A stretch of 64,000 bases of DNA from Mycetocola manganoxydans (GTDB lineage: Bacteria; Actinomycetota; Actinomycetes; Actinomycetales; Microbacteriaceae). How positions within the stretch are numbered: the stretch's first letter is position 1; each line of letters begins with the position of its first letter. Where the stretch lies: the NCBI RefSeq assembly GCF_003667545.1, contig NZ_RCUV01000006.1, positions 62,001 through 126,000 of the forward strand, given 5' to 3'. This document shows positions 1 to 7,695 of this stretch, piece after piece. The translations under genes were made by a program, and so were the position numbers. Under the pieces are notes generated by a model, which saw nothing but the letters and a program-made list of their open reading frames with translations, searched no databases and was not told where the DNA came from.

Positions 1-1
1 C

Positions 2-142
2 TACCCCCAACTCGGCCTCGGGCAGCACTGGTGGGGTGCCGTGCTGCAGCCGGTGACCCTGATCATCCTCGGGATCCGATTCGCCATGGTGGCTCCCCGG
101 TACAACGCCGAACACCGCCGACTCCAGAAAGGCGCCTCATGA
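2..142 (+). CDS. C-terminal end of an unidentified membrane protein (5' truncated by window edge)
   Basis: Only the last 46 codons are present, in the frame that closes with TGA at 140-142. The visible peptide has one hydrophobic stretch (WWGAVLQPVTLIILGIRFAM) followed by a basic tail, as in a final transmembrane helix with a cytoplasmic C-terminus. It overlaps the next gene by an ATGA, so the two are probably translationally coupled and in one operon with the T7SS-like module. Family not recognised; the start and most of the protein lie outside the window. Confidence 0.6.
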   Translation, partial: YPQLGLGQHWWGAVLQPVTLIILGIRFAMVAPRYNAEHRRLQKGAS

Positions 143-735
143 CGTCACTCGCAGACGAACTCCGGCAGCCGGCGCCACCGTCCAGCTTCCGGGTTCTCCT
201 TCCTCCCGGCTGGACGCAACACCAGCCGAACGAGAGCGGACGGAAACAGCTGACCGACAGCATCCGGTCACGTTTCAAGCAAGCGGGGCGTCCTGACGTC
301 GAAGTGAAACTGACCTTCATGGTCAACCGGCAGTGGACGGCGATGACCCGCATGGGAGCGGTCGCGCTGTACATGCCGACCGAAGACACCGAGGTTCCCG
401 TACCGATGACGATCATCGCCGTGCCGTACACCGTCACCGCAGGGAAGACCATCGACGCTGACATCCGCTCACGTGCCGGCGGGCCGGTGGAAGCCACCGA
501 TCTGCCGTTCGGCCGGGTGTACCGCTGGGTCGAGACCCAGGCCTCCGTCAACGGTGAACAGGGGGCGTACGCTCGCTCCATCTCCTATCTGTACCCCGTC
601 CCCGGGAAGCAACCCACACGCGGGATGCTCATCGCCACGAGCATCCTCCACCTCGATTCCGAGGTCACCGAGCAGATGCTCGAGAACCTCACCGTCCTCT
701 CCGACTCGATTGCCGAGACCTTCCGATGGAAATGA
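139..735 (+). CDS. Cassette protein A1, T7SS-associated protein of unknown function
   Basis: A 198-aa protein with no signal peptide or membrane helix. The start is taken at the ATG of an ATGA overlap with the preceding gene. Near the N-terminus it has FRVLLPPGW, then a central MGAVALY, then a SISYLYPVPG motif and a C-terminal LSDSIAETFRW. The same blocks in the same order occur in the protein at 3525-4160, so the two are paralogues. Each is followed immediately by a member of a second family (B1, B2), so A and B probably act as a pair. A role as chaperone, immunity protein or secretion accessory for the WXG proteins between the two cassettes is an inference from position only. Confidence 0.75.
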   Translation: MTSLADELRQPAPPSSFRVLLPPGWTQHQPNESGRKQLTDSIRSRFKQAGRPDVEVKLTFMVNRQWTAMTRMGAVALYMPTEDTEVPVPMTIIAVPYTVTAGKTIDADIRSRAGGPVEATDLPFGRVYRWVETQASVNGEQGAYARSISYLYPVPGKQPTRGMLIATSILHLDSEVTEQMLENLTVLSDSIAETFRWK

Positions 736-1370
736 GACCCTCCGTGAACGACATCGGCTACTCCGTCGATCTGGATCCGACGCTATGGATCCCGGTGCCC
801 CTCGCGTTCCCATCAGAGCCCTGGACGGACGCTACCCAGTGGGCACGCGTCACGACCGAGCGGCTCCTGGATGGGATGGAGGTTCCGGAGGGCCTGGCAC
901 AGGAACTGCAGGACCTCGCACTGACGATCGCGCAGAGCGACTCGCCGCTCCCCGAAGCCGAAGGACGGTTCTGGTACTTCCCGGTCGGCGGCGGTGTGAT
1001 GCATATCGCCCATCTGTACGCCACCACCCGGCAGGCGGTGGACGACCTGACACTGACCGAGATCGCCGCAGGCGGACGAGGTGAACCCGAACCACAACGC
1101 GCCGACCGCGTCTCCTTCGACGGTTTCGAGGATGCCGCGAGGGTCATCCTGCTCTCGGTGGTCCCGCAGGACGGTTACGGGGAGGTTCCCGTCGGGCACA
1201 TGCGATTCATCGGTGAGTCCAAGGGGATCATCGTCATGCTCGACGTCACCGGCACCGACCTCGCAGTACTCGGCGCGATGGAAAGCCACCTCGCCGATCT
1301 CTTCGCATCAATCCGCATTGGAACGAGCGCCGAACTGGGCAACATGGAGGTGGGGACTTCTCCCCATTGA
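732..1370 (+). CDS. Cassette protein B1, T7SS-associated protein of unknown function
   Basis: A 212-aa soluble protein. The start is placed at ATG 732, which overlaps the stop of A1 by ATGA; in-frame ATG 726 and GTG 744 are alternatives. The N-terminus contains the pattern Y-S-V-D-x-D-x-x-x-W-I-P-V-P-x-x-F-P-x-E-x-W, and the same pattern opens the protein at 4157-4714, which also shares the shape of the C-terminal strand-helix end (GIIVMLDVTG...). It is therefore the first copy of a duplicated A-B pair. No catalytic motif was recognised. A promoter-like sequence for the following WXG100 gene overlaps its 3' end. Confidence 0.75.
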   Translation: MRPSVNDIGYSVDLDPTLWIPVPLAFPSEPWTDATQWARVTTERLLDGMEVPEGLAQELQDLALTIAQSDSPLPEAEGRFWYFPVGGGVMHIAHLYATTRQAVDDLTLTEIAAGGRGEPEPQRADRVSFDGFEDAARVILLSVVPQDGYGEVPVGHMRFIGESKGIIVMLDVTGTDLAVLGAMESHLADLFASIRIGTSAELGNMEVGTSPH

Positions 1371-1396
1371 GCAATTCGTCCGGCCTTCAGTAACGT
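1367..1396 (+). promoter_or_regulatory. Candidate promoter of the WXG100-like gene
   Basis: TTGAGC (1367-1372), an 18-nt spacer and TAACGT (1391-1396) fit a housekeeping sigma promoter about 50 nt upstream of the ATG at 1448. The gene also has a good ribosome binding site (AGGAAAGG just upstream). This would express the WXG100 gene independently of the A1-B1 pair. Seen as sequence only. Confidence 0.5.
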
Positions 1397-1447
1397 GAGT
1401 GCTACGAGGTCCGCTGGGGGCCGTAACCGAAACAGGAAAGGTCGATC

Positions 1448-1735
1448 ATGGCTGACTTCAAAGCGACATACGGCGAGATGGAAAGCATGGCGGGCAAGCT
1501 CGAACAGGGCCGCGAGGACATCTCCGGAATTCTCACCACGCTCAAGCAGGGCGTAGACACGCTCCTCGGCGACGACTTCAAGACCGAGCACGCTTCCGGC
1601 AAGTTCGGCGAGGGCTACACCGAGCTCACCAACGGTCTCGAGACTGCCATCGACGGCATCCGCGACATGGGTGAGTCGCTCCGCAAGATGCAGCAGGCGA
1701 TCAAGGACACGGACTCGTCGCTCGCCGGCATGTAG
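1448..1735 (+). CDS. WXG100/ESAT-6-like small protein (tryptophan missing)
   Basis: A 95-aa, largely helical acidic protein with the size and helix-turn-helix hairpin layout of WXG100 (ESAT-6/CFP-10) proteins, the usual small substrates or partners of type VII secretion. The turn region reads LLGDDFKTEHASGKFGEGY; the hallmark W-x-G is absent and the protein contains no tryptophan, with F at or near its place. The N-terminal half (ATYGEMESMAGKLEQG) and the C-terminal half (METS-like amphipathic GESLRKMQQAIKDTDSSL) look like the two helices. It has its own promoter-like sequence and is followed by a strong hairpin, suggesting high expression relative to its neighbours. Assignment rests on size, composition and context. 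Confidence 0.7.
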   Translation: MADFKATYGEMESMAGKLEQGREDISGILTTLKQGVDTLLGDDFKTEHASGKFGEGYTELTNGLETAIDGIRDMGESLRKMQQAIKDTDSSLAGM

Positions 1736-1752
1736 TAGCAACCCTTCACTTT

Positions 1753-1784
1753 CAATGGGGAGGCGCGAATGCGCCTCCCCATTG
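1753..1784 (+). terminator. Hairpin (terminator or attenuator) after the WXG100 gene
   Basis: A perfect 14-bp stem (arms 1753-1766 and 1771-1784) with a GAAT loop starts 17 nt after the stop codon at 1735. There is no T-run after it, as is common for actinobacterial hairpin terminators. It may stop a large share of transcripts and so keep the WXG100 product in excess over the two downstream genes. Confidence 0.6.
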
Positions 1785-1833
1785 GTCTCTCCACACCTCT
1801 TCTCCGCGCCACACCGTCGTATAGGAAGCCGCC

Positions 1834-2160
1834 ATGCCCGACGTGTACATCAAAGTCGATCACCTCAACCGGTTGAACGGCTCGCTTAAGCAGATCATCG
1901 TTGAGTTCACCGACGCCGCGGAGCGCACCAACGCACTCCAGGACATGATCGACCGGCCGGACGGCAGATCCGGCCTCCGCGACAAGACACACGATTTCGA
2001 AGGCGGCTGGGACGACCGCCGCAGCGCTCTCATCGAGAAGCTCACTGGCATCCAGTCCGCGGTGGAGAGCACCTGCTCCGGATGGCAGGAGTTCGACGCG
2101 GAAGCGGCTCAACAACTCACGGTGAGCGAATACACCGGCGACTTCCTGCCCACCCGATAG
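1834..2160 (+). CDS. Second small WXG100-like protein
   Basis: A 108-aa acidic, helical protein lying between the WXG100-like gene and the larger effector-like gene. It has an N-terminal helix (VDHLNRLNGSLKQIIVEF), a central turn with DFEGGWDD, where the W lies at about the right place for a WXG100 turn, and a second helix ending in SGWQEF. Such small helical proteins next to T7SS substrates often form heterodimers with the WXG100 partner or cap the substrate's coiled N-terminus; that role is inferred. It is 17 nt upstream of the next ATG and probably co-transcribed with it. Confidence 0.65.
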   Translation: MPDVYIKVDHLNRLNGSLKQIIVEFTDAAERTNALQDMIDRPDGRSGLRDKTHDFEGGWDDRRSALIEKLTGIQSAVESTCSGWQEFDAEAAQQLTVSEYTGDFLPTR

Positions 2161-2177
2161 AACGCGGAGTTCAGCAC

Positions 2178-3518
2178 ATGCACACGAACAATGGACATGA
2201 AGTCGCCGTCATCGTCGGCGACGCCGCTGGAATCCGCGACCGGGGGCGCGAAATCGAGGACCTCGGAGAACAGATGCTCGGAGCGTCCGACATCCTGCGT
2301 GAGATCGGGGATGGAGCGACCGAGGAGAGAGGCCGTTCGATCGAGCGAATCCAGAAAGAAGTGGGTGACGTCCACGAGGAGCTGAGGCTTGCCGGCGACC
2401 GGTACAAGCCCACCGGTACAGCGATGAAGGCCTACGGCAACACGCTCGAGTCCGTTCAGACGGCTATGCGCCGCATCGTCCTCGACGCTGAACAGGCGAA
2501 GGAGGTGCTCGACGCGAAACTCGCGGCAGCCGCCACGGCGACATCGGCAGCGGATGCCGCCGCGGATCCCGCCGACGACGACGCCGCCGCCGTGGAGAGA
2601 GCAGCGGACCTCGAGTCGACGGCGACAACAGCCACGAATGCCGTCGGTCCCGCCCAGGATGAGCTCAACGAACAGTTTCGGCTGTTCGACGTCGAGTGGG
2701 ACACCTGGGATGCTGCCTACGATGCGGCGTTGACTGCCGTCAACGACGCCACAGAGGGCAACGTCACCGACGACTGGACCGACGATCTCGCGGGAGTCGT
2801 CGAAGTGGTTCTCGAAGTGCTCAGCTGGGTAGGCGTCGCGCTCGCGATCGCGGCTCTCGTGATCGGCGGGCCCCTCATCGCCGCAATCGCAGCCGTCGTC
2901 GGGATCATCGCCCTCATCGGAACCATCTTCCTCGCCATGAAGGGAAGGCGCGGGACGGGCGACGTCGTCTGGGCCATCGTCGGAATCCTGCCATTCGGCA
3001 AGCTCGGCAAGCTCTTCCAGAAGGGCAAGAGACTCACCGGACTGACCGAATTCTTCACCGGGCCGTTCGTGGATGCCGTCACGCCGTTCCGCAGAATGCG
3101 TGCGTTGTCCGGCCTGGCCGACAATGCCGCGGGTTTCCGGGCAGGGGGCATGAGCCAGCGTGCCGCGAACGGACTCGCCGCGCAGTTCGGTACCGAGTTC
3201 ACGAACTTCAGCGGGGCAGGTCCCCGCAACATCCTGAATCGGATCATCGGTGGGTCGAGCCGCGGCTATTCAATGGCGTTCGCCGAAAACTTCGCCAACC
3301 TCTCCGCGCATCATCGGAGCATTGTCACGCCTCACCTCGGTGTCCTGTCCGACGTCATTGCGAGCGGCGGGAGAAGCGTTCCGGTGAGTGAAGCGATCAT
3401 CAACGTCGCCGAATTCGCCGTCAAGAAGGAGCGCCAGGTCGAGGCGAGGGTCAACGACATCAGCGGATGGGCCGCACCAGACCCGGTCGACGCCTGGCGC
3501 GCTGAACTCAGCCGTTAG
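2178..3518 (+). CDS. Putative T7SS substrate with coiled N-terminus and hydrophobic segment
   Basis: A 446-aa protein; the start is ATG 2178, with in-frame upstream codons lacking a ribosome site. Residues about 1-195 are Ala/Glu/Arg-rich and strongly helical with coiled-coil character, like the N-terminal targeting domain of LXG/WXG-type T7SS substrates. Residues about 203-254 are one long hydrophobic, glycine-rich segment (VGVALAIAALVIGGPLIAAI and onward), long enough for two helices. Residues 255-446 form a basic domain with no recognised catalytic motif. The architecture resembles large T7SS-secreted proteins or polymorphic toxins, but no toxin fold was recognised. It sits directly before cassette A2-B2, which could contain its partner or immunity protein. 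Confidence 0.6.
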   Translation: MHTNNGHEVAVIVGDAAGIRDRGREIEDLGEQMLGASDILREIGDGATEERGRSIERIQKEVGDVHEELRLAGDRYKPTGTAMKAYGNTLESVQTAMRRIVLDAEQAKEVLDAKLAAAATATSAADAAADPADDDAAAVERAADLESTATTATNAVGPAQDELNEQFRLFDVEWDTWDAAYDAALTAVNDATEGNVTDDWTDDLAGVVEVVLEVLSWVGVALAIAALVIGGPLIAAIAAVVGIIALIGTIFLAMKGRRGTGDVVWAIVGILPFGKLGKLFQKGKRLTGLTEFFTGPFVDAVTPFRRMRALSGLADNAAGFRAGGMSQRAANGLAAQFGTEFTNFSGAGPRNILNRIIGGSSRGYSMAFAENFANLSAHHRSIVTPHLGVLSDVIASGGRSVPVSEAIINVAEFAVKKERQVEARVNDISGWAAPDPVDAWRAELSR

Positions 3519-3524
3519 GCTTCC

Positions 3525-4160
3525 GTGAATCGAGACCGAGATACCCCGAACGGACAGGCTGCACCGATGGATTTCACAGACATACCCCCGTTCCGGCTCA
3601 TCCTCCCGGCCGGCTGGGAGGAGAGCCCGGCAGACGGCGAAAGCGTGGCTGCTCTCATCGAACGAGGTCGCGCGGTCTTCAAATCACAACACCGGCCGGA
3701 TCTCGACAGCGAGTTCAGCCAGCTGATGGGCCTGTCGCTGCGGAAGATGAAGCAAGCCGGGGTGTTCGCGCTCTACTTGCAGACGGCCGTTCCTGCTGAC
3801 AAGGTCCTCCCGCTGTCGATCACCGCTGCCCTTGCGCACGGCCAGCTCGGTGGCACACTCGACCGTCAGGTCTCCGCGCTCTTTCGAGAGCAGAGCGCCC
3901 AGTTCCTCACCGACGACCACACCATCGTGCACTGGCAATCCGACGTCGAACACACTGGCAGGCTCAGCGGGTCGTCGTCACGAAATCTGAGCTACCTCGT
4001 CCCCATCCCCGGGACACAGCGCCGATCGGCCGTTCAGTTCACGACGACGATTCCCTATCCGACCGGAGACGACGCCGAAACCGAGGATCTCCTCGACGAC
4101 ATCACCCTGCTCAGCGACACCATCATCAGCACGTTCGCGTGGGAGCCCAGCGCCTCATGA
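3525..4160 (+). CDS. Cassette protein A2, paralogue of the protein at 139-735
   Basis: A 211-aa protein from GTG 3525; ATG 3567 is a shorter in-frame alternative and neither has a convincing ribosome site. It shares with A1 the ordered blocks FRLILPAGW, AGVFALYL, LSYLVPIPG and LLSDTIISTFAW. It starts 7 nt after the effector-like gene, so it is probably in the same transcript, and overlaps B2 by ATGA. Function unknown; position between a putative secreted protein and the B2 partner suggests an accessory role in the T7SS-like module. Confidence 0.75.
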   Translation: MNRDRDTPNGQAAPMDFTDIPPFRLILPAGWEESPADGESVAALIERGRAVFKSQHRPDLDSEFSQLMGLSLRKMKQAGVFALYLQTAVPADKVLPLSITAALAHGQLGGTLDRQVSALFREQSAQFLTDDHTIVHWQSDVEHTGRLSGSSSRNLSYLVPIPGTQRRSAVQFTTTIPYPTGDDAETEDLLDDITLLSDTIISTFAWEPSAS

Positions 4161-4714
4161 GGTACACGATCGAGTACGACTCAGCAGCCTGGTTTCCCGT
4201 CCCCGCGACGTTCCCCGCTGAGAACTGGCAGACGGAGGGGGCGTGGCTGGAGAGCCTCGTCGCCGACTTCGAGACCGACGTCGGCAGTCTCACGACGGAT
4301 GCCCACGCTGCCGTTCACGAATTCGCCACCGCAGCACGGAGCGCACGCATACCAGGAACATCCGCGTACTTTCTCTTCTGCCCGCGAACGCTCCCGGTTC
4401 TGGGTGTCGCCAGCGTCTTCATCGGAACCTCCGACGTGCCCGTCGATCTGGACCACGAATCCTCTGCCGACGAGCTCGCACAGTTACCGCCGCTCGTCGA
4501 GGACTTCGCCACCGAGAATCTCGGCGAGGGGCGGCGCGCTGCCGTCGTTCTGGGCGCGAGTGATCAGGCCTCCGCGGCAGGCCGCTACAACTACGCCTTC
4601 GACAGGGACGGATGCATCGTCACGGTCAGCGGAACAGCGGATGGACTGCAGGAAGCGGCGCTCATGCAGCCGTTCCTCGACATTCTCGTCCACGGAATCC
4701 GGCTCGAGGCCTGA
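4157..4714 (+). CDS. Cassette protein B2, paralogue of the protein at 732-1370
   Basis: A 185-aa protein starting at the ATG of an ATGA overlap with A2. The N-terminus has Y-T-I-E-Y-D-x-x-x-W-F-P-V-P-x-x-F-P-x-E-x-W, matching the start of B1 almost position for position, and the C-terminus has the same strand-then-helix shape (GCIVTVSGTADG...). It is the second copy of the B family. No enzyme motif is visible. The stop codon overlaps the start of the following membrane protein gene, so the cassette is coupled to that gene as well. Confidence 0.75.
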   Translation: MRYTIEYDSAAWFPVPATFPAENWQTEGAWLESLVADFETDVGSLTTDAHAAVHEFATAARSARIPGTSAYFLFCPRTLPVLGVASVFIGTSDVPVDLDHESSADELAQLPPLVEDFATENLGEGRRAAVVLGASDQASAAGRYNYAFDRDGCIVTVSGTADGLQEAALMQPFLDILVHGIRLEA

Positions 4715-5631
4715 TGAAGATCGCAGCCGGCCCGGATCACACCCCCTCCGGGCGCGCGCGGGCCGCCGCCATCGGCACGGGCGCGGGACTGGAGCTCACC
4801 GAGGTGAGCCCGGCATCCGACGTGATGCGCCAGCTGGAGAACGTATCCCTCACCGAACTCGATGTGCTCGCAGCGCGGCGCATGACCGATCTCGACCGGC
4901 GTTTCGCCCGGGGGACGTCGAAGCTGGCCTCCGAACTCGCGAGACGTCAGGATGCTGCTCCGCAGAATTCGCAGCGACCGAGGCATCCTGTCACCCTTGA
5001 TGTTTGGGCGTTTCTCTGTGCTTCCGTCGGCATTGCGCTCCTCCTCGCGGGTGGGCGAGGAGGACCCTCCGTGTCCACGGATGCAGCGCTCGCGGGTGCT
5101 GCCGGCCTCGGCGTCGCTGCAGCGGCATTCCACGCCGCCAGTTTTGTCGGGGCGTTGCGGACCCGACGAAGCGGGACCGGAAGCTGGTATTTCCTCCTGA
5201 TGTCCACGGGACTCCTCTTTGCAGCGACAGCAGCAGGTTACTGGAGATTCTCGATCGATCCTCACGCTGCCTTCGTGGTCGCTGCCGCTTCCCTGGGTGT
5301 GCTGATCTCGGCCGGTGTATTCGTGCTGGTCCTTGCGATCCGCGGCAACGGCGCTCGTGCTGCCGAAGCGCGCGAGCTCACCGCCAGGCGAGATCGGGAA
5401 GCAGCATTGCGTGCCGACCTGCGTACCCAGCTGACCGAGCTGATCTCCACCTGCCGTTCCGAAGCGGAGGCAATCGTGGCTCCGCTGGACGCCGAGAAAC
5501 GGGTCGCTCTCGACACGGCAGTGGCCGCCGGTGTCGCAGCTGTCGAGAAGCGCGGGGTCCTCGAGGCCGCCGCGATCAGAGAACTTCGAACGAGCTGTCG
5601 TGGCGAACTCCGCTACGACGTCGCACTGTAA
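4714..5631 (+). CDS. Multi-pass membrane protein of unknown function
   Basis: A 305-aa protein starting at ATG 4714, overlapping the B2 stop by one base (TGATG). The first ~90 residues are soluble and contain LTELDVLAARRMTDLD. Four hydrophobic segments lie at roughly residues 95-115, 122-145, 155-175 and 183-208, followed by a ~95-residue charged, helical cytoplasmic tail (RRDREAALRADLRTQLTEL). Four helices with a long coiled tail could serve as a membrane scaffold or adaptor. It lies between the T7SS-like module and the PP2C phosphatase. Family not recognised. Confidence 0.65.
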   Translation: MKIAAGPDHTPSGRARAAAIGTGAGLELTEVSPASDVMRQLENVSLTELDVLAARRMTDLDRRFARGTSKLASELARRQDAAPQNSQRPRHPVTLDVWAFLCASVGIALLLAGGRGGPSVSTDAALAGAAGLGVAAAAFHAASFVGALRTRRSGTGSWYFLLMSTGLLFAATAAGYWRFSIDPHAAFVVAAASLGVLISAGVFVLVLAIRGNGARAAEARELTARRDREAALRADLRTQLTELISTCRSEAEAIVAPLDAEKRVALDTAVAAGVAAVEKRGVLEAAAIRELRTSCRGELRYDVAL

Positions 5632-5657
5632 CCCACACGAACTCCCGATTGGCTGGC

Positions 5658-6491
5658 ATGACTGCTCACATCGAAACCATCACGACATCCCGGTCGGCGG
5701 TGACGATCGCCGTGACAGGGCGGACGGAAACCGGCCACGTTCGGCAACACAACGAAGACAGTCTCATCGCCTCGTCGCCCATCTTCGCCGTCGCTGACGG
5801 GATGGGCGGACACACTCGGGGTGACCTCGCGAGCCAGGCGATGGTTCACCAGCTGTCCCACAGCATCCGGCCGGGCCAGCCAACGACACCCGAAGCCGTT
5901 TTCACCGCGATCACGGCGGCGAACTCCTTCATCATGAGTTGGGCGGAACAATCCGGGATCGCAGGAACGACTGTCGCCGGTCTCGCGCTCGTCTCGCTAT
6001 CCAGCCAGGCTGACTGCCACTGGATGGCTTTCAACATCGGCGATTCGCGCGTGTACGTCTGGGAAAACGACGTGCTGCGTCAGGTGACCGTCGACCATTC
6101 GGTCACCCAGGAGCTCATCGACGCCGGAACGATAACGCCAGCCGAAGCGGTCACTCATCCCGAGCGGAACGTCGTTACTCGGGCCGTCGGGGTCGAAACC
6201 GATGCTGATCCGGATGTCTGGCTCCTCCCGGCATCGGAACACCAGGTGTTCCTTCTCTGCTCCGATGGCCTGACCCGAGAGGTTTCTCAGGAGCAGATCG
6301 AAGGGGTGCTCCGATCCGGGGTGGACGATCCGGCGGAGCAGCTCGTCGAACTCGCTCTCGCGGCCGGTGCACACGACAACGTCACGGTGCTGGTCGTCGA
6401 CTCGCGCACCCTCGACACCACCCCGCCTCGCCCGGGCTATCATGAACACCAGTCGCTCGGGTACCTCGAGCAGACACTGCCGAGAGTATGA
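5658..6491 (+). CDS. PP2C-family Ser/Thr protein phosphatase
   Basis: A 277-aa cytoplasmic phosphatase that should reverse the kinase encoded at 7696-9327. The PPM metal-binding motifs are intact: TGHVRQHNEDS, FAVADGMGGH, FNIGDSRVYVW, LLCSDGLTREV and HDNVTVLVV, whose acidic residues hold the two metal ions. The length matches single-domain bacterial PstP-like phosphatases without a membrane anchor. The start is ATG 5658, 27 nt after the previous gene. It overlaps the following FHA gene by ATGA. Phosphatase, FHA protein and kinase in tandem form a standard Ser/Thr phospho-signalling set. Confidence 0.92.
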   Translation: MTAHIETITTSRSAVTIAVTGRTETGHVRQHNEDSLIASSPIFAVADGMGGHTRGDLASQAMVHQLSHSIRPGQPTTPEAVFTAITAANSFIMSWAEQSGIAGTTVAGLALVSLSSQADCHWMAFNIGDSRVYVWENDVLRQVTVDHSVTQELIDAGTITPAEAVTHPERNVVTRAVGVETDADPDVWLLPASEHQVFLLCSDGLTREVSQEQIEGVLRSGVDDPAEQLVELALAAGAHDNVTVLVVDSRTLDTTPPRPGYHEHQSLGYLEQTLPRV

Positions 6492-7693
6492 GGGGTGGCA
6501 TGAGCGGGTATTCCTATGCGCCTGCACAGGAGCACGACTGGCTGGCCGTAGCGACCGCCGGTCGCCTGCTTGTCGCGAGAACCTCCGACGACGCCGACTC
6601 CGTTGCGGCGCTCGCCGCGACCGCCGCACCCGAGATGTCTGTCCAGCAGGTGCTCGAGGTCCTCACCGCGCACGGCCTCTCCGCCACCGGACCTTTCGCT
6701 CTTCTCTTCTGGGTGGATGGAGATCTGACGGGCCAGGGTCTCGGAGTAATCGTGCGCGGAGACGCGCACGTGAGCGTCACCACGGCCGACGGGCCGGTCG
6801 GCGTCTCATCCCGCGGTGTCACGACGTGGACCGAGCAGGTCATCGAGGGCGCATCAGGGTTCACCGTTGAACTGGGCGATGGTGCTCAGCAAAGCTCGGC
6901 GCTTCCGTTGACGGCGGGGGCGGTGTGGGTGTCACGGATCACGCTTTCGGGAGACGCTGATTCCGCCACGGATGCTCACGCGCGCGTGGCTGCACCTGTC
7001 GCGACGCCTGAGACGGCGTCAGCACCGACATCCATCCCTGAGCCCGGCGACGCGAAGGCAGCCAGCGTCGAAGAGACCCGGGTCTTCCACACATCGACCC
7101 GCGCGGCCCAGGAGCCAGCTGAATCACCGGACCCGAACGCAGCATCGGAGCCTGACGGGTACGACTACCTCTTCGGAGCGACCGTCTTCCGCCCGGTGGG
7201 CGCAGCGGCCGGGATAGCACCGAAGCCCGAGAGCGCTCCCGAAGCGGAGACCAAGGGCGATCACGACGGTCGGACCGTCCTCGCGTCTGAGATCAGCGCT
7301 GCTCGTCGACAGGCTCGTGACAGTCAGACCGGATCACAGACGCCGGCTCCGCCACCCGCACACAGCTACACGCTGCGACTTCCCGACGGGTCGACGCAAG
7401 CGCTGACCGCACCGGTGATCCTGGGGCGCGCGCCGAGCGTGTCGAACGTGCCGGCATCCGTTCTTCCTCACCTCGTCACGCTCACCGGAGACGACATTTC
7501 CCGGAGCCACGTGCGCGTCGCCGTCGAGGGAGACACCGTCGTCGTCACCGACCTGCACTCGTCCAACGGCACGCACGTGATCGCCCCCGGCAAGCTGCCC
7601 CAGCTGCTTCGCGCCGGTGAGCCGACCCCCGTCATCACGGGAACGACGATCGACCTCGGCAGCGACGTGCTCCTGCACGTCACAGAGGCGTAA
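6488..7693 (+). CDS. FHA-domain protein with long linker
   Basis: A 401-aa protein (an alternative start at ATG 6500 gives 397 aa and has a GAGGGG ribosome site). Residues 1-150 form a compact domain containing LFWVDGDLTG and GVSSRGVTTW. Residues about 150-290 are a low-complexity Pro/Ala/Glu/Thr linker holding short conserved-looking pieces such as EETRVFHT and YDYLFGATVF, possible threonine phospho-acceptors. The C-terminal ~115 residues are an FHA domain: VILGRAPS, DDISRSHVRV and SSNGTHV supply the Arg, Ser-x-x-His and Asn that read phosphothreonine. It probably binds the neighbouring kinase or its substrates. Confidence 0.88.
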   Translation: MRGGMSGYSYAPAQEHDWLAVATAGRLLVARTSDDADSVAALAATAAPEMSVQQVLEVLTAHGLSATGPFALLFWVDGDLTGQGLGVIVRGDAHVSVTTADGPVGVSSRGVTTWTEQVIEGASGFTVELGDGAQQSSALPLTAGAVWVSRITLSGDADSATDAHARVAAPVATPETASAPTSIPEPGDAKAASVEETRVFHTSTRAAQEPAESPDPNAASEPDGYDYLFGATVFRPVGAAAGIAPKPESAPEAETKGDHDGRTVLASEISAARRQARDSQTGSQTPAPPPAHSYTLRLPDGSTQALTAPVILGRAPSVSNVPASVLPHLVTLTGDDISRSHVRVAVEGDTVVVTDLHSSNGTHVIAPGKLPQLLRAGEPTPVITGTTIDLGSDVLLHVTEA

Positions 7694-7695
7694 GC

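Noticed and set aside
1-5631. A complete type VII secretion system
   Set aside because: No FtsK/SpoIIIE-type ATPase (EccC), EccB, EccD or mycosin is in the window; only substrate-like and accessory genes are seen.
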